Shown here: piece by piece, positions 1 to 12,200 of the stretch | How positions within the stretch are numbered: position 1 is the stretch's first letter | Layout of the letters: every line of letters begins with the position of its first letter | Assembly: GCA_036936605.1 (NCBI GenBank) | Contig: JAUPFV010000005.1 | Span: 61,276,742 to 61,340,741, forward strand | Direction of reading: 5' to 3' | Length of the DNA: 64,000 nucleotides | Source of the DNA: Limnanthes douglasii subsp. nivea | Lineage: Eukaryota > Streptophyta > Magnoliopsida > Brassicales > Limnanthaceae | The notes under the pieces: model-generated | Seen by the model: only the letters and a program-made list of their open reading frames with translations | Told to the model about the DNA's origin: nothing | The model's database searches: none | Position numbers and translations under genes: made by a program

Positions 1-414
1 ATGGTGCCTCTTAAGCCTGCCACGTCTATCCTACTTTCTTGAATGTTTTTTAGTCAGCCTCATTTTCTTTTTTAACCTTTCTTCATCATTGCTTAAAGAC
101 AATGATTCTTCAAGCTCTGCCTCATTAGATGAGCTACTGCAGGACTCAGATGTAGAGCTATTCACATGTTTAGAGAAGTGTGTCTTCTTGGAACTGAGAT
201 GGGTCTTTAGAGACTGCTCGTTATCTCCAAGATTGTCAGTGTGGTGAAGTACTGACGCACCAGATAACTCTTTAACCCTTTTTTCTGCTTGTTTTATTTC
301 TCTCAGTACCTCTATCTCAGTTCTCAACTGATCGCACTCCTCAATAGTATATTCTTTGTTTTCCTTTGCGACTTCCACCTCAGGAGGTGGAATACTCTGC
401 TCATTCAGATTCAT
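1..414 (-). pseudogene. Tat-lineage gypsy gag, N-terminal part (window-edge fragment)
   Basis: Start of a Ty3/gypsy gag polyprotein, the structural protein of the retroelement particle. The start at 414 is chosen because the copy at 56,930 begins in the same way (M-x-x-NEQ, then PPP-x-VEV and ENKEYTIEE). The protein is charged and predicted coiled-coil at first, then Ser/Lys-rich. An in-frame TAG near position 31 sits where the right-hand copy encodes Arg; the frame reads on past it to the window edge, so this looks like a point-mutated gag. The upstream LTR and primer-binding site support the assignment. An ATG at 459 is in frame but lies in leader sequence that the other copy does not keep open. 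Confidence 0.75.
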
Positions 415-459
415 CCGAATTACTTTGTTTGTTGGTTTTGAATTATGAAATTCAGGCAC

Positions 460-487
460 CGTCGTGCTCCCACTATGGTTGCCAATT
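460..487 (-). promoter_or_regulatory. tRNA primer-binding site region of the left Tat element
   Basis: Read on minus, the sequence TTGGCAACCATAG directly follows the LTR end. The right-hand element has TTGGCGACCACAG at the same place (from 56,859). This is the expected position and 5' TGG signature of an LTR-retrotransposon primer-binding site. Three differences in this stretch show that the copies have diverged. The tRNA species was not determined. Confidence 0.6.
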
Positions 488-995
488 TGGTGTGGTTAAT
501 TTCTGTTTGAGGGTAATTACGTAAAGTGTTTTGGAGAATTAATGTTTAAGGTAGAGAGTATTGAGATAATTAAGCTGTGTGCTAGCAGTAAATTCTGATT
601 ACTCCTAATTAATGAAAGTGGTTGGAGTATTATACTTAATTAGTGACCCATGGGCCTATTGGGTCGGATTGTGAAGTCGGGTCGAGTTTAAGGACCCATT
701 AGTAATTTGGTATGAGGTGACCGACACCTATCTTAGTCATATTCCACTATGTTAGTCGTGTTCGGTTTCACCTGATAGTGGTTTGGTCCGAACTGTCCTT
801 CGGATATAAACAAGACATAGTAGCTAAGATATCCGACCTCATCAGATATCATCGAATGTTTTCTTTTATCTTCATATATTTATGGTTTATAAGTCTCAGT
901 TGTATGAACTTCATCATCTTAGACATTAACAACAACGATGTTAATACGCACTCTTTTTATATTTGACGTCTTTTGTAGCAACACTCGACGATACA
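488..995 (-). repeat. 5' LTR of the left Tat-lineage element
   Basis: On minus this LTR shares blocks with 56,600-56,856: a GGGTCCTTAAACT-GACCCGA block, a CCCATGGGTC block, and the terminal ACCAAATTGGC junction with the primer-binding site. The 3' end (plus position 488) is well placed by that shared junction. The 5' end is uncertain; 995 is simply a CA end beyond which I see no further relation to the other LTR. The conserved stretch before the TATA-like AATTAAGTATAAT region suggests promoter function. The matching 3' LTR would lie outside the window. Confidence 0.55.
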
Positions 996-2250
996 AGCTC
1001 AATTTTATTAATTAAAAAATAGAACCCATATATGAGCATTAAGCCAAAACATTTCCATCAAAATAGGACCAAAGCCCATACAAGTGACATATTTGTTCAA
1101 ACATAAACACCATATTAACATAAATTAATGAACTAAAAAACAAACTAGAAAATAATCTTATTACAATAAAAACATGTGGGTGTATAACTAGAGTCTGAAA
1201 ATCCATTACAACAAAAATAATATGGGAAAAACGACCTCCTTATTTTTTTAATATTAAAATTATTTATAATAAAAACAAAAAAATAGTAAGAAAAAATGGT
1301 TAGCTATATATAACACATAATTAATTATGTTACAATTAATAAGAAAAAAGCCATATGTAATACAAACTAAAAGCTAACAAAATTTTGCATGTGACACAAA
1401 CAAAAAACTAGCAAGACAAACTGATCAGCTGCAAACAAAATACATAGTTAACTAATAAGAATACTATATTTAGATCAACTATAACAACCAATATATAAAA
1501 CAGAATATCATCCATAAAAAAAGACCAAAGACTTGCACCATCAAACACTTGTATCTTTGCAATCTCCACAACATATATCTTACAAAAAGGATACGATATT
1601 TATCTCACCTTTTTAGTTATGTATCTACCCAAAAACTATGGGGAAAAATCAAAACTTGAAAAACTTATTTTACTCGTAATTAACTAAATTAATTAAATTC
1701 ACGTAATTCAACAACAAAATCCTAAAAATCCTAAATTTTAAAACCTAAACTAACTTTTTAAAAATATTACCTTAAATTATACAAGTATCACACACGAGTT
1801 CAATTACATGGAATCAAACGCAAGCATGCAGAAAATTTAAAAGAGCTACGATACAAAAATACAAACAATTTTATACTTTTAGACTAAAAAACTGTAATTC
1901 AGATGGTTGATGTGAAAATGCTTATGATTATTGCACGAAATATGCAAAAACTCGTAGAATATCTGCATGGTGTGTGCAACAGTCATAAACATATCCACAT
2001 GAACCGTGTGAATTTCCTATACATTTGCATATGGTTCATGCGATATTCCGAAGTTTTTTTTCTTGGTTCGTGGTGAATTTAATATGGATGATGTATGAAC
2101 CATGTGAATAATTTAAGCAATATATTATAATTTTATGCGTTGTGTTTAATAATTTTATGTATTTTAATTTCAAAATAATAATTAGATTTTGTATAAACTA
2201 GAGAAGAAGAAAAACACTTTCACGTGTTGATTATACATATTTGTTTACCA
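996..2250. other. AT-rich spacer with alternating copies of a short motif
   Basis: No gene is supported. Most of the stretch is A/T-rich. Between about 1,998 and 2,110 a motif resembling ATGAACCATGTGAATTT occurs about four times in alternating orientation and can form hairpins. It lies just upstream of the transposase relic that starts at about 2,255. The MULE at 13.8 kb has similarly placed palindromes, so this may be part of an old MULE, but its terminal repeats were not found. Confidence 0.4.
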
Positions 2251-2254
2251 GAAA

Positions 2255-3350
2255 AAAGTATTTACACTAAAGCTGAGTTGATTGAATAGATTAAGTATGT
2301 AGGTCTCGACTTAAGATACATCATCATTAACTTTTACGACGATGAACAAAGTGTGAAGTTTCTTAGGTTTTATTACAGATGCGAGAGTTATAATGTTTAA
2401 AAAAATATTAGTACAAATGGTGTAAGAAAATAATGTTTGCAACAAAAAAAATACAATTTTTTTCCAGGTAAATTCTTATCCTATAATGTCACACATTGGT
2501 TATTGTAGATTGAACTTTATATGAATGAAATACAACTACCCACCGTCTACACACTTTGAAGTAATTCATAAGATTTTAAAATTAAAATAAAACAAAAATG
2601 AGTTGTTTTATAAATTCGTGTTACTGATGCGTGTCTTATAGAAATATATTTGGGTTTGAAAAACTATAATCTGAGAAATTTATCCAACATGCACAATATC
2701 TACAATATTCGACAAAAATATCAGTTAGCTAAAAAACCAAGCCAATCCCACATGCAATGCTTATTATTGAAAATAAATAAACATAATTACTTTGAGGGGA
2801 ATTTGATAAATGAAAGATTAGTCATGATCACCAAACTATTTTTATGCATCATGCGAGTATTGAGTTGTTACACATATTCCTACGAGTGCTTATCATGGAT
2901 AGTACTTACAAGATGATGATGTACAATTACAATTATTTGAAATTATTGATGTAACTTCAACAATTCTAAAAACTGCATTGGTTTTGTTTCAATAAGTTTG
3001 AAAAAAAAAAAAACTAACCCGTTGATTTTGAGTGATTTACCTTATATGATAGGATACTATTTTTATCTTACCGAGTATTACTTTGACCAATCAGGAGTTA
3101 GTGTTGATGTAAGCTATCAAAGACGTAATTCAAATTTTAGCAAATTGAAAGAAATTAGTAGCTAAAACGGAAGATACATATAATTTTATGAAATTTTATA
3201 ACAAATTTGTCTATTCAAAATCCAAGAAAGAGTTGAAAAAAAATGGAAACAATGAAAAAAGTATTTATCCATTTCCTAATTGTTACCAATTATGTTATCG
3301 TTTTTAGATGAAAGCATATATTGAATTGTTTTTTATTCACTTCACAAAAA
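2255..3350 (+). pseudogene. MULE transposase relic (FAR1-type N-terminus to DDE region)
   Basis: Stops and frameshifts throughout, but recognisable segments run in family order. About 2,265-2,400 has a FAR1-type zinc-binding start (KAELIE, VGLDLRYIIII, FYYRCES). 2,690-2,800 resembles the helical linker (IYNIRQKYQLAKK, then SQSHMQCLL). 2,840-2,930 has MHHASIELL then LIMDSTYK, the first acidic part of the MULE catalytic core. 2,935-3,000 has DVTSTILKTALV. 3,090-3,260 has TLTNQELVLM and AIKDV, then FYNKFVYSKSKKELKKN. The family acts as a nuclear DDE transposase; this copy cannot. With the PMD relic on the opposite strand just downstream, it looks like an ancient copy of the element type seen intact at 13.8-23.2 kb. 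Confidence 0.75.
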
Positions 3351-3719
3351 TGATTTAGCATGTGAGCAACACAACAACCAACCCGTAACTATATTAAATA
3401 TTAAAGATACACGTTTAAAATAAACCTTATAATCAAACTCCTTTTGATATTAAAATTTTAATATAAATATTTGTGATATTATAAATTTTAGAATTTTTTT
3501 GTTTGCTTTTGCTTTTAGAGACTATTTTTTTGTATTAATAAGCCAACCCCAAGTTTTTTTAACATTATATGCAAATTTTGGGCCTCAATTTACATAAAAC
3601 GTGCAAACTACCTTTATATTTATGTGAAAATTTTAGGCCTCATATATTTATGTGCAAGTCTTTCATGCATAAAAAAATAATAACTCAAGTATGTAGTTCA
3701 AACTCAATCGTTATATCTT

Positions 3720-4790
3720 GAACCTATGTTCTCATCATCCATAGTATATTGTGCCCAGTTTTTCCATATCATCTATCTAAAGAAAACTAAGATCCCACAC
3801 ATCTATTAATCTATGTAAAAAAACTCATAACATGCACGATATCATCTAAATATAACCTATTTGTCAAGCCAACTACTCCAGATAATAAGTTTCGATGTTG
3901 TCAAACGATGTTAACGTTACCTCTTTCTAATAAATCTCTTGACATGGTTGGACCATGTGTAAATAGTCGCACTTTAAGGAACTTTAATATAAAAAAATGT
4001 TAGCGTATTTTAAATAGTATTAAAAACTTATAAAAGTAAAATAATCTAAAATTTTAAACTAAACTTACATCATACTCTCGAAATATTTTCATAGTGAGTT
4101 AGAGCAAATGCCAACTACGTGCTTGCACCTGAACACTACTGGATGAATATCGACATAATTCCAAAAAACTGATTGAATACAAAAGGTATACTAGAACCAC
4201 TAATATATAAAAACGATTGTGAGTCAATCATCTAACATCTCAATAAAACCACAAAATCTCTTTGCGTTAAAAAGAAAACTCTCTCAAAGCGAATAGTATA
4301 ACTAGGAAAATATCTTCGCAACCCAATTATACCTCCCCAAATATCTTGGATGCTCTAAGAAATGTTGATAATCTATAAAAAATAACATTACCAATATTTT
4401 TCACCAATATAAAATAACAAAATAAATAAAAGAGATAAGCTCGAGTTGTAAAAGTGACTCGAGCTACTATGAGAGTCTAACTATTTTAATATCTCATATT
4501 TGAACATATTTTTTATAGCCATTAGAGACAACAAGGATGCGTCTTATGTTTAGTGACTGAAGATCCAACCACAATTGTTTAACAACAATACCGAGTATGC
4601 TGGATAAATAATTGAACCTCTCCACCATTGTCCACAAAAAATATATGGTCTAAAATAACACCCGACATCATAACCACATGGACGTTATCCAATGTCACCG
4701 TTATTTCACCAAATAAAAAATGTAAGGTATTTGTTTTCATGTATCATTGCTTGATGAATGCCTCATTGAAAGGAACGATAGTCGATTAAC
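3720..4790 (-). pseudogene. Plant mobile domain (PMD) gene relic
   Basis: On minus, about 4,680-4,755 reads KTNTLHFLFGEITVTLDNVH, which matches the intact PMD at 21.3-22.3 kb (ETNSFHFSFGELTVALDDIH). About 4,200-4,330 reads NWVAKIFS, LYYSL, RESFLF, then KRFCGFIEML, matching NWGQHILAQLYHQLWKSS and then GIAGFIAML. About 3,860-3,940 reads FDNIETYYLE then QIGYI, matching FDIVEVYYPLRVARQIGHI of the third exon. Segment order and strand agree with the intact gene. Many stops and frameshifts show long decay. PMD proteins occur in transposons and as host proteins of the MAIN/MAIL1 type. A first exon may lie near 5.3-5.5 kb but I could not confirm it. Confidence 0.72.
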
Positions 4791-4959
4791 ATCGCAAAAA
4801 ATTGATAAACAGACCAAAACATGTTATGATAAGCTCTCTATAACCGGAGCTAACTATCCACATCCCATTTTATTAATGTCTCGTATAAAACAAAACATTA
4901 TAAATTTTGTCGATCATGTAAACATATTAAAATATATCAGTAAACACAAATTAAATTAA

Positions 4960-5280
4960 ACCAAACAAATCAAAACTCTATTATGTATAAGCAACCCAAT
5001 CAAAATGATCAACACTCAATTATAATAACAAAACCAATCAAATCAAACAAAACACGATTACATAAAACACAACTAATCAAACAAATCAAAATTATGTTAC
5101 GTATAACATAACCTATTAAACTAATGAAAACTCGATTACACTGAACATAGCATAACCTAAGGAAACCAATATATAACCCAATTCATCACAATTAGACCAA
5201 CTAACACAACTGACCAAAATCAAATTAGACAAAATGAATTAATCAAACCAACTAATACAAATAATCAAAATTAGCTAACA
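4960..5280. repeat. CAAA/TCAAA-rich low-complexity tract
   Basis: Irregular repetition of AATCAAACAAA-like and ACACGATTACA-like units on plus, almost free of G. No coding content. It resembles the low-complexity tracts between genes in the MULE at 13.8-23.2 kb (for example 18,600-18,830) in composition but not closely in sequence. Confidence 0.45.
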
Positions 5281-5868
5281 TTTTTCAATCAAAACAAATT
5301 ATTCAACAAACTAATTAAAACAAATAATTTTGATAAACTCATATCCCTATTGAAGATGTTATATAACTCATGTTCCTCGTACTCCTTGTATAAACTAAGT
5401 GCGTAAGGTATGGCGTTGACAAACACCATATATGGTTCGATGCTGAATGACTGACAAAAGCGACACTGCTCGACCATTCTCTAACTCAAAAATGATGATT
5501 AGTGGCAGAAGGAGTACGATGCTCATCATATAACTCACGTACAACTTGACATTTATGAATGCGCCTATAGTGAAATGGTGCATCATAGGACACAACAATA
5601 AAAATATGACCAAACAAAAATTCAACGTGTATATACTTTTTTGCACAACAATGTGCCAATTATCAAATAATTTTTATACATGAAATACGAGGATATAGAC
5701 AATCTTCGCACAAGCTTTGTGAAGACTATCGAGTCCTATGGAAAAAAAACCGAAAACACTCTAAAACTATGTCTAAATGCAGCATAAATTCACCAAATAC
5801 AAGATCAATTTAATACCAATAGTTAACAATTAACAAAATATATATACGCAACTTAAGAAAATTAAAAT

Positions 5869-5972
5869 AAAAAAAATTACTTTGTGGGTTTATTGTATTT
5901 TTAGTTTTAAAAAAAACAAAACAATTTTTTTTAAAACTAAAAATACAATAAACCCACAAAGTAATTTTTTTT
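5869..5972. repeat. Perfect 48-bp inverted repeat with 8-nt loop
   Basis: Left arm 5,869-5,916, loop 5,917-5,924 (CAAAACAA), right arm 5,925-5,972. Checked base by base, the arms are exact reverse complements. Each arm begins and ends with an 8-base A or T run, with a 32-base core containing TTTGTGGGTTTATTG. No coding content. It could be a small foldback element, a recent palindromic duplication or a hairpin-RNA source. Confidence 0.9.
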
Positions 5973-7880
5973 ATAAAAAAATTAACTTATTCATGAATTT
6001 AATTGTGTGGTTGAATTTGTTATTTTTTTTTGAAATGAGTGTTTTTGAGAAATTTTGGTGAATACTAAAAACAAGAGTAAGATAAAAAAAATTAGTAGAA
6101 TGTATGAATCATTGACTTTCGTATATAAGCCCCAATATTAGTTCAAAATGAGCTTTTGATACCAAATAAGATGGTTATCCATATTTGGTATCAAACAATT
6201 AACAAAATACTATAGTACCCCTCTTTGCAATATTGTACAGTAGCTTCTAACAAAAAAACAAGCTTTATTACCTTTTCTTAAAAGTTCGTATCTTTTGAAT
6301 TATAATTCCAAGAATAAAACCGAAGTCACCGTTGTGTTTATATTTACGAGTCAATCAAACAAATGGTCTAAATAATACGTTTTGAAAAAGAAATTTAAAT
6401 TGTTAAAAAATTAAATTAATATTATTAAAAAATTAATACCGATAATTAGCCGTATCTTTTTAATACTGTTAATTAGCAATATTAAAAAAATTGATATTGT
6501 TAATTAGTCGTGTTAAAAAAATTAATATTAAAAAATTAATATTATTGATCAACACTTGATAGTACTCTAGCAAAATACTTCAAACTTTTTAGAAGTTTGT
6601 AACAAACGAGATGAATTTTCTTGATTAAAACACTGTTTAAATTCGGACATACATGTCTATATACCATGATCCGGATGAGTGTGGGATAATAATCCAGATA
6701 TGATAGATTTTCTATTTACTACAATAATTAGTCATGTCACATAAGATGATTTCTTCTACTCGTATTCCATATAATACGGATGACAATCACAATGGATTAG
6801 TTCGGCTTAAAAATAAATAAAACAATCACTCATAAAATTTAGATAGACTATGTGTATTCTTTTAAGTTAGTTTTCTTGTTTTTTATGCGAAGAACATTTT
6901 TGCTCCACAGTATAAAGAACAAATATAGAGAAAATGTGATTTTTTTATTCGTCTTGAGCTATTCTCTAATAGAACAAATATAAACACAATACTGACAATA
7001 AAGATTACCTTCCACGTCAAACATGGTTAGCCCAAATATTGCTTGTGCACTGTAAACACACACATACCAGACCATTTTTGTTATATTTCACACATAAATT
7101 CAGCTTTCTCCATGAACTTAAAAAACAAATTTTTTTTTATATAACGATTATCCCATTTGGAAGTTCATCGTTACAACTATAGGTTCTGTCTCAAGCCGAT
7201 ATCTATCTCCATTATTTGGAGAATTGGTTTCAGGCTATTGATTGTTAAGGGAAAATATGTTTGGACAGTTGGTTTCAAGATTTTAAAATAAAGAGAAAAA
7301 ATATCAATAATGATTAAACGAAAATTCAAAAGTTAATTTTTTTTATGTTAAAATAAAATGAAATAATATTATAACATTAAAAAAATCGATATAAAAAAAC
7401 TCAAAGCAAAAAATTATATTTATATAAATACATATGAAATTGGGATTGGTAAATTAGTAACTAAGTATAAACTAGTTTTTTTTTAAAATATCTGATATTA
7501 AAATAATTTGAAGAATTCTTATTTGGTTATAACATTAGATATGTAAAGGTAAACCAAAAATAAATTATGGATTTATTTTAGTGATGAAGATGATCCATAT
7601 TTAAATAAATGATTATGAAAAGGATCAAAATTATTAAATATAATAATACTTTCATTTTTTATTTGATTTTTTTTCTTCAGAATTAATATTTATTTAATAG
7701 TTTTGGTTTTGTTTTTAATAGTTCATAAGTGTGATTTTTTTAGTCACACTTATTATTTAAAGAATTAGATTACTAAAAAATGTTTTTACTGTATTTTAGA
7801 TATTTTTTATATTTAAAAAACAATTAAGTCTTAAAACTTTTAGTTTTTAATCTCCTTTCAAGAAGAAAATGTCCCATCTG
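5973..7880. other. AT-rich spacer without supported genes
   Basis: No gene, RNA or transposon domain recognised. About 6,390-6,550 is a low-complexity stretch of irregular TTAAAAAATTAATATT-type repeats. Short open frames here look like chance in AT-rich DNA. Confidence 0.6.
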
Positions 7881-7931
7881 CTAATTTTTTTGCTTTCTCT
7901 GTGCGTCATTACTGTCTATCAATGATAACCC

Positions 7932-9284
7932 GTGAAAATAGAATTTTTGATGGGGATGAGTATCCTGTTCTCCCATAAAAAAAACAGAGGACAAAAACCT
8001 GCAAATGTCGAAAGAAAGATGAAATCTTACGCTAACATCGTTAACCCGAGTATTCATCATAACTACCCGGTTCCAAAACCTGAAAGAATTGAAGAAAAAG
8101 AAAACCATATATCATTTTAATACTCTCAAGAATCCCAAGACTGGCTCATTCATAACTCTAAAATCACGCTGGTTGGCAAATTCTCCGTTGGTCTTCCGAA
8201 AATGCTGATTCTTAAAGATTTTTTAGATTCATTCAAATTCAAGGGTGTTTTTAATAAGGAAATCAAAGACTCTTATCATATTATTTTTGAGTTTGATCTT
8301 AAGGAAGACGTTTGCAAACTCTGGTCAAGAAGTGTGTGGAGAGTTGGTCACTCGATGATGAGGTTGCTTTGATGGACTCTTGATTTCAACTCTAAGAGAG
8401 AAAGTGTTATTTCTTTAATTTGGATTAGGATCGAAAAAGTTCATGAGTATCTTTATAACAAGCAAATTATGAGTGACATTGCTTCTGCTATTGGAGATCC
8501 GTACGAAATCATTGTTCCAGAAAAAAACAGAGGGTCGAGAAACGCTTGCTATGCCCTTGTTGAGCTTGATGTTTCCAAAAGACTCCATCATAGAGTCCGA
8601 ATTGGTTTTGGAAATAATAAAGGTTGTTGGCTTTCCCTAAGCTACAAAAATATTTCTTCCTACTGTAATTTTTGTTATCATTTAGGTCATGCTTACTGTG
8701 AATGCAAGAAATTTCAGAAAATAAAAGATAACAAGAATACATAGTATGAAAATGTTGACACCCATGCAAATCAAGCCAAGAATATACAAAATACTACTCA
8801 AGTCGGCAAAGTCTACAAACCTAAATTAAAATCGATGACTATCAATACTTCCCAAGAAATTCAAGAGGTGGAAGAAAACAGGATTTTGAATGACAATCAG
8901 AAGAAAGAAAGTCCTAAAAAACCTTCAAAACAGGAAAGCCTTATGACTACATTGATACAATCTACTACTAATCCTGATGACACACAAATTATTGAGGCTC
9001 TTCAGACTCTTGAGCAAGGCTTTGTTCACAATAGCTCTCTGGGATATGAAATTATATGAAACGATGGAAACTCTCCTGATCCCGATAACATTGGTAGCAC
9101 CCCGAAAACTCCTATCATGAAGGCTCCTTCAACATCTACTGAACCTAAATTCAATGAAATTCTCCATAAAAAATTCAAAACAGCAAAGAAATGGAAAAAA
9201 CCTAGTAAACTTATTGTCAAATCTCTTAAATACTTAGGGAGAAACAAAAAATCCAAATCTCTTTCAGATAATGATAAATCTGAT
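7932..9284 (+). pseudogene. LINE-A ORF1 (nucleic-acid-binding protein)
   Basis: ORF1 proteins of plant L1 elements bind the element RNA. The start carries KSYANIV, as in related ORF1 starts. 8,180-8,470 in mixed frames resembles the DUF4283 region (KFSVGLPKMLILKDFLDSF). 8,469-8,744 is open and contains RNACYALVELDVSKRL followed by a zinc knuckle of CX2CX4HX4C spacing (CNFCYHLGHAYCEC). After it comes a Lys/Ser/Pro-rich tail to about 9,284. Several stops (near 8,120, 8,372 and 9,057) interrupt the reading. Confidence 0.75.
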
Positions 9285-12200
9285 TAACTGAAATGTAAGA
9301 GGGATCTACAATAATTCAACTATGGGAAGGTTGAAAACTATGATTGATAAAGAAAAGGTCAAGATGTTAGCCATCCAAAATCCTATGATAAACAATGACA
9401 AATTGGAGGAGATTGCTTTAAGGCTTAATTTTACTAGATCGAATTCCAACATATCTAACATGATATGGGTGTTCAGGAATGAGGATATCAGTGTTAATAC
9501 CCTTATCAACCATGGCCAATTCATTCATCTTGAGGTTACTTACCCTGGTCTTGTTAACACCTTTAATCTGACTATTATTTATGCTAAGTGTAACAGATTG
9601 CAAATGATGGATTTATGGAACCACTTGATAAGCATTGCTACTACTAACAAGGCATGCATTTTCGTGGGAGACTATAATATTATTACTTCCAATGATGAGC
9701 AAATAGGTTGCGCTACTTTGTGCCAGAACAGCATCGACGACTTCAACGATTATATTAATGATTGTCAGCTTGAAGATGCTGGGTATGTTGGCAACAAATT
9801 TACATGGAACACAAATATGAAGTGGAAAAGGTTAGCCCGTGCAATGTTTAACAATAATTGGTCCAACAACTTCATCAATACATAGGTTTTACACATGGTC
9901 AAAACTTGTTCTGACCATGCCCTTCTTTTTATTACTGCTCTATCAAATACATCTAAGAATACAATTAATATAAAGAAAATCTTCAAATTTTAAACTCGTG
10001 GACCAATGAGGAAAACTTCTTATATATTTTTAAGCAGAGTTGGAACATCAAATTGAAGAGTCAGCCTAGCCAAGTATTCTGATACAAGTTGAAGAGACTT
10101 AAGCTCTGTCTGAAGGAGTGAAATGTTACTCACTTTGATAATATTTTCTTTAAGGTTAAAGATACGTAAGAGACTGTCAAGATTAATAAAATCAAGCATC
10201 AAACTGACAAGAGTCATGAGTCTAAACCTGAACTTGACAAAACTAATAGTTTACATATTAAGGCCCTCATGATTGAAGCTGAATTCTATAAGCAAAAAAA
10301 TTATAGCAGTTGGTTAAAAGACGGTGACAGGAATTCTAAGCTTTACCATGCTTTTGTTTCTAAAAGAAGAAGAAGAAAGAACATGATAAAGAGCATCAAA
10401 GAGAATACTCAATAGATTACAGATTCTGATGGCATCTACAAATCTGCTGAGAATTATTTTAAAACCATTCTAACCTTTAATCTTTACAACAATCAAGATG
10501 ATGAGAAGAATTGTTTAAATGAAAGTATCTTTAATATTATCCCAAACCTTGTAACTACTAAAGATAATGAAACTTTAATGAAATCTACCAATGAGGAGGA
10601 AGTCTGGTCCACTATTGCTTGTATATGCTGATGTGATCGACATATTTGATATTACTTTTTACAAGACTTGTTGGTTAATTATTAAAGAGGATCTTTGTAT
10701 TTCTCTTAATGTTTTTCTTTAGCGCTACCCTATTCCCACTAGTGTCTTTGCTACGAGTCTCTATTTGATCCCCAAAATCTCTAATCCTTCTTCCTGGAGA
10801 AACTACATGTCTATATGGTCTTTTCTCTATTCTAAATATAATTCTTTCTGAACTTATTAATTCTATGCTATGTATTATTCTTCGTAAGATTATCTCGCAA
10901 AACCAGGGTGCTTTTCTGAAGAACATATCTGTTCATGAGAACATTTTAACTGCAAAAGAGTTAATTTTTTTTTATCTCAACAAGAAGCCTAAAACTGGTA
11001 ACTTGATGATTCAACTAGACATGTCAAAAGATTTTGACATGATGTCTCTCTCCTTGCTTTCAAAAGTTCTTTTGTCTTTTGGATTCTCTATTGGTTTCAT
11101 TAAGCTAATTATAACTCTAACTATGAATGTTCACATCTCTTTGTTTACTAATGGTGGATTCTATGGTTACTTCAATCCTAGAGGTTTGAGACAGGGGGAT
11201 CCTTTGTCCCCAAGCCTCTTCATTCTAGGAGAGAAAGTTCTAATCATGGGCTTACATCATCTGTTTAATGACAATAAGAAGATACTATTTACTTTGGATC
11301 AAAATATCTTATCCACTGTTTGGCGTTTGCGAATGATATTATGATCTTTACTAATAGTCTTCATTGTTCTATGAATAAACTCAATAGTTTTCTGGACAAG
11401 TATCAACAGGTTTCATGGCAATCTATTAACAAGGAAAAACGAAGATAATTGTCTCCCCAGGCTTCACAAAGCAGAATTTCTAACTTAGAAAATCATCATT
11501 GTTTTTCTATTGATAACCTGCCTACCAACTACCTGGGTGTGACCTTAAGCAATAACAACAAATCCAACAATTACAATGCTATTCTGCATAAAGTTTAAGA
11601 GAAGATGTCTACCTGAGAATGCAAGCATTTATGTTATGGAGGAAGGCTTATGCTCGTATCATTTGTCCTGAGGCCTATACCCTGCTACCGGATGCAGAAT
11701 AGTGTTTTGCTCAATTGCATAATCAACAGACTAGAGAAGACTTTTAACAAAATTCTATGAAGATCTTCCCTCTTTGAGAGAAACATTCATTGAGCCACTT
11801 GGAGATCTCTCTGCAAGCCTTTTGATGAAGGAGGTCTGAATATCAGAAGACTCTCTGATATTCAGAACACCGTTTCTCAAAAGCTTTGGTTCAATTTCAG
11901 GAAAAATGAGAGCCTTTGGTCTCAATTTATGCATAATACTTATTCTTATAACAAGCATCCTCTTAAAGGAAAGTATAATTCTGGATCATTAACATGGAAA
12001 AGGTTTGCAGGTATTAAAGAGTTAGCTGAGTCAAAGATTATGTGGATTCTAGGAAATGGGAAGATGGGTTTTTGGCTTGAAGATTGGCATAATCAGGCTC
12101 ATATTAACAAGTACAACAACACTTGGTTCATTGAAGCAAAGGTGAACACATTTTGGAATGGTAATCAATAGGACAACAATCTATTTGAGAGCTCATGCCT

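Noticed and set aside
5289..5646. Minus frames as first exon of the PMD relic
   Set aside because: Only a vague likeness to the end of PMD exon 1; no splice signals that fit.
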